Source: Streptomyces subrutilus
GTDB lineage: Bacteria; Actinomycetota; Actinomycetes; Streptomycetales; Streptomycetaceae
Assembly (NCBI RefSeq): GCF_008704535.1
Contig: NZ_CP023701.1
Span: 1,798,001-1,862,000 of the forward strand
Reading direction: 5' to 3'
DNA length: 64,000 nt
The notes beneath the pieces are model-generated. The model had not been told where the DNA came from. It did no database searches and worked only from the letters and a program-made list of their open reading frames with translations. The translations under genes were made by a program, and so were the position numbers. Shown here in pieces: positions 63,347 through 64,000 of this stretch (position 1 is its first letter; each line of letters opens with the position of its first letter).

Positions 63347-64000
63347 TCACCGGCTCCGCGGGATGAGCGGCCAGGACGGTTCGACGACGGCCGCCGGGTC
63401 CGCGGTGCGGCGCAGGTAGGCCTGGAGCGAGACCGACTGCTCGGCCGCCGCGCGCACTTGGAGGTCGTGCAGGTCGGCCAGCGGCATCCGGCCGACGGGC
63501 CGGTGCGTCTCGCCCAGGCGGCGCACCACCCGGGCCGCGGCCACGGCGTCCGCCCGCGCGTCGTGCGCGTCGTCGAGGGAGACGCCGTAGTGGGCGCAGA
63601 GCGCGTACAGGGCCCGCCTGCCCTTGCGGTACTTGTCGACGTGCTTGTCGATGACCAGCGGGTCGATGACGGGCGACGGCGCCTCGCCCAGCCGCTCGCT
63701 GACCGACGCGACCGCGTACCGCCGGCACTCCCGGTCCAGCAGCGACAGGTCGTACCGGGCGTTCATCACCACCAGCGGCGTGCCGCTCCGCAGGCCCTCG
63801 GCCACGGCCGCGGCGATCTCCTCGACCGCCGCGGCGGCGGGGCGACCGTGCGCGCGGGCGTGCTCCGTCGAGATGCCGTGGATGGCCGAGGCCTGCTCCG
63901 GTATCGCCACTCCGGGGTCGAGCAGCCAGGTCCGTTCGGCCGCGACGGCCCCGTCCGGATCGAGCCGCACGACCGCGGCCGTGACGATGCGGTCCGTCTC
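63347..64000 (-). CDS. DEDD 3'-5' exonuclease (DNA polymerase III epsilon-like), 5' end outside the window
   Basis: At least 217 residues of a DnaQ-like exonuclease; the start lies beyond the right edge. Readable motifs are AIHGISTEHARAHG (common in epsilon-like exonucleases after Exo I), MNARYDLSLLDRE (Exo II, with Asn-Asp) and DDAHDARADAVAAARVV (Exo III, with His and Asp). The first catalytic DxE motif is in the missing part. It may be a stand-alone proofreading or repair exonuclease. Confidence 0.88.
   Translation of the reverse strand, partial: ETDRIVTAAVVRLDPDGAVAAERTWLLDPGVAIPEQASAIHGISTEHARAHGRPAAAAVEEIAAAVAEGLRSGTPLVVMNARYDLSLLDRECRRYAVASVSERLGEAPSPVIDPLVIDKHVDKYRKGRRALYALCAHYGVSLDDAHDARADAVAAARVVRRLGETHRPVGRMPLADLHDLQVRAAAEQSVSLQAYLRRTADPAAVVEPSWPLIPRSR

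Overview
The window is chromosomal DNA of a Streptomyces (or very close actinomycete). It has very high GC with third codon positions almost always G or C, GTG starts, ATGA/GTGA-coupled operons, a bifunctional geosmin synthase, a DUF2637 protein, PucR/XdhC purine genes and a sulfite reductase-APS reductase operon of streptomycete layout. I count about 52 real protein genes plus several very small ORFs. No tRNA, rRNA, CRISPR array, insertion sequence or prophage is visible. Both edges cut a gene: a flavin monooxygenase on the left and a DEDD exonuclease on the right.

Layout. (1) 1-2.65 kb: a truncated FAD monooxygenase, an SDR and a 0.6 kb region with no convincing gene. (2) 2.65-13.2 kb: cobalamin corrin-ring genes in three units, cobL-cobM-cobK (+), cobG-cobH-cobIJ (-, convergent) and a riboswitch-controlled cobN (+, divergent). 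CobL ends in a strongly His-rich tail. (3) 13.4-16.9 kb: geosmin synthase and an Eis-like acetyltransferase. (4) 17-26 kb: purine catabolism, with XdhC, an NCS2 purine permease, three-subunit xanthine dehydrogenase and a divergent PucR regulator. (5) 26-32.4 kb: a helical-repeat protein, a GntR regulator, an FhuF-type Fe-S protein behind an iron box, a DUF2637 membrane protein, a HATPase and pyruvate oxidase. (6) 32.5-39.7 kb: a PP2C-like gene that looks frameshifted, a large secreted subtilase, a regulator and a DUF456 protein. (7) 39.8-49.5 kb: a His-rich cation diffusion facilitator, an AGPS-type flavoenzyme divergent from a TetR with a long palindrome between them, RsgA with a small upstream ORF, a VOC protein overlapping an AraC regulator tail to tail, YihY, an AidB-like dehydrogenase and a GNAT. 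(8) 49.7-59.3 kb: sulfur assimilation, with a short Cys-containing leader ORF, sulfite reductase, a 59-aa zinc-ribbon protein, APS reductase, APS kinase, CysD, CysN, an ABC importer and a sirohydrochlorin chelatase. (9) 59.3-64 kb: ketopantoate reductase-like, DUF1697, a macrolide-type glycosyltransferase, an APH-like kinase and the exonuclease.

How the genes work together. The cobalamin block makes the modified corrin ring and inserts cobalt. The sulfur block imports a sulfur source, reduces it to sulfide and supplies the iron chelatase needed for siroheme, the cofactor of its own reductase. The xdh block imports and oxidises purines and carries its own regulator.

The least explained items are the zinc-ribbon protein locked between sulfite and APS reductase, the leader ORF ahead of that operon, the His-rich CobL tail, the small-ORF/hairpin arrangement ahead of rsgA, and the PP2C frameshift in a C-tract.
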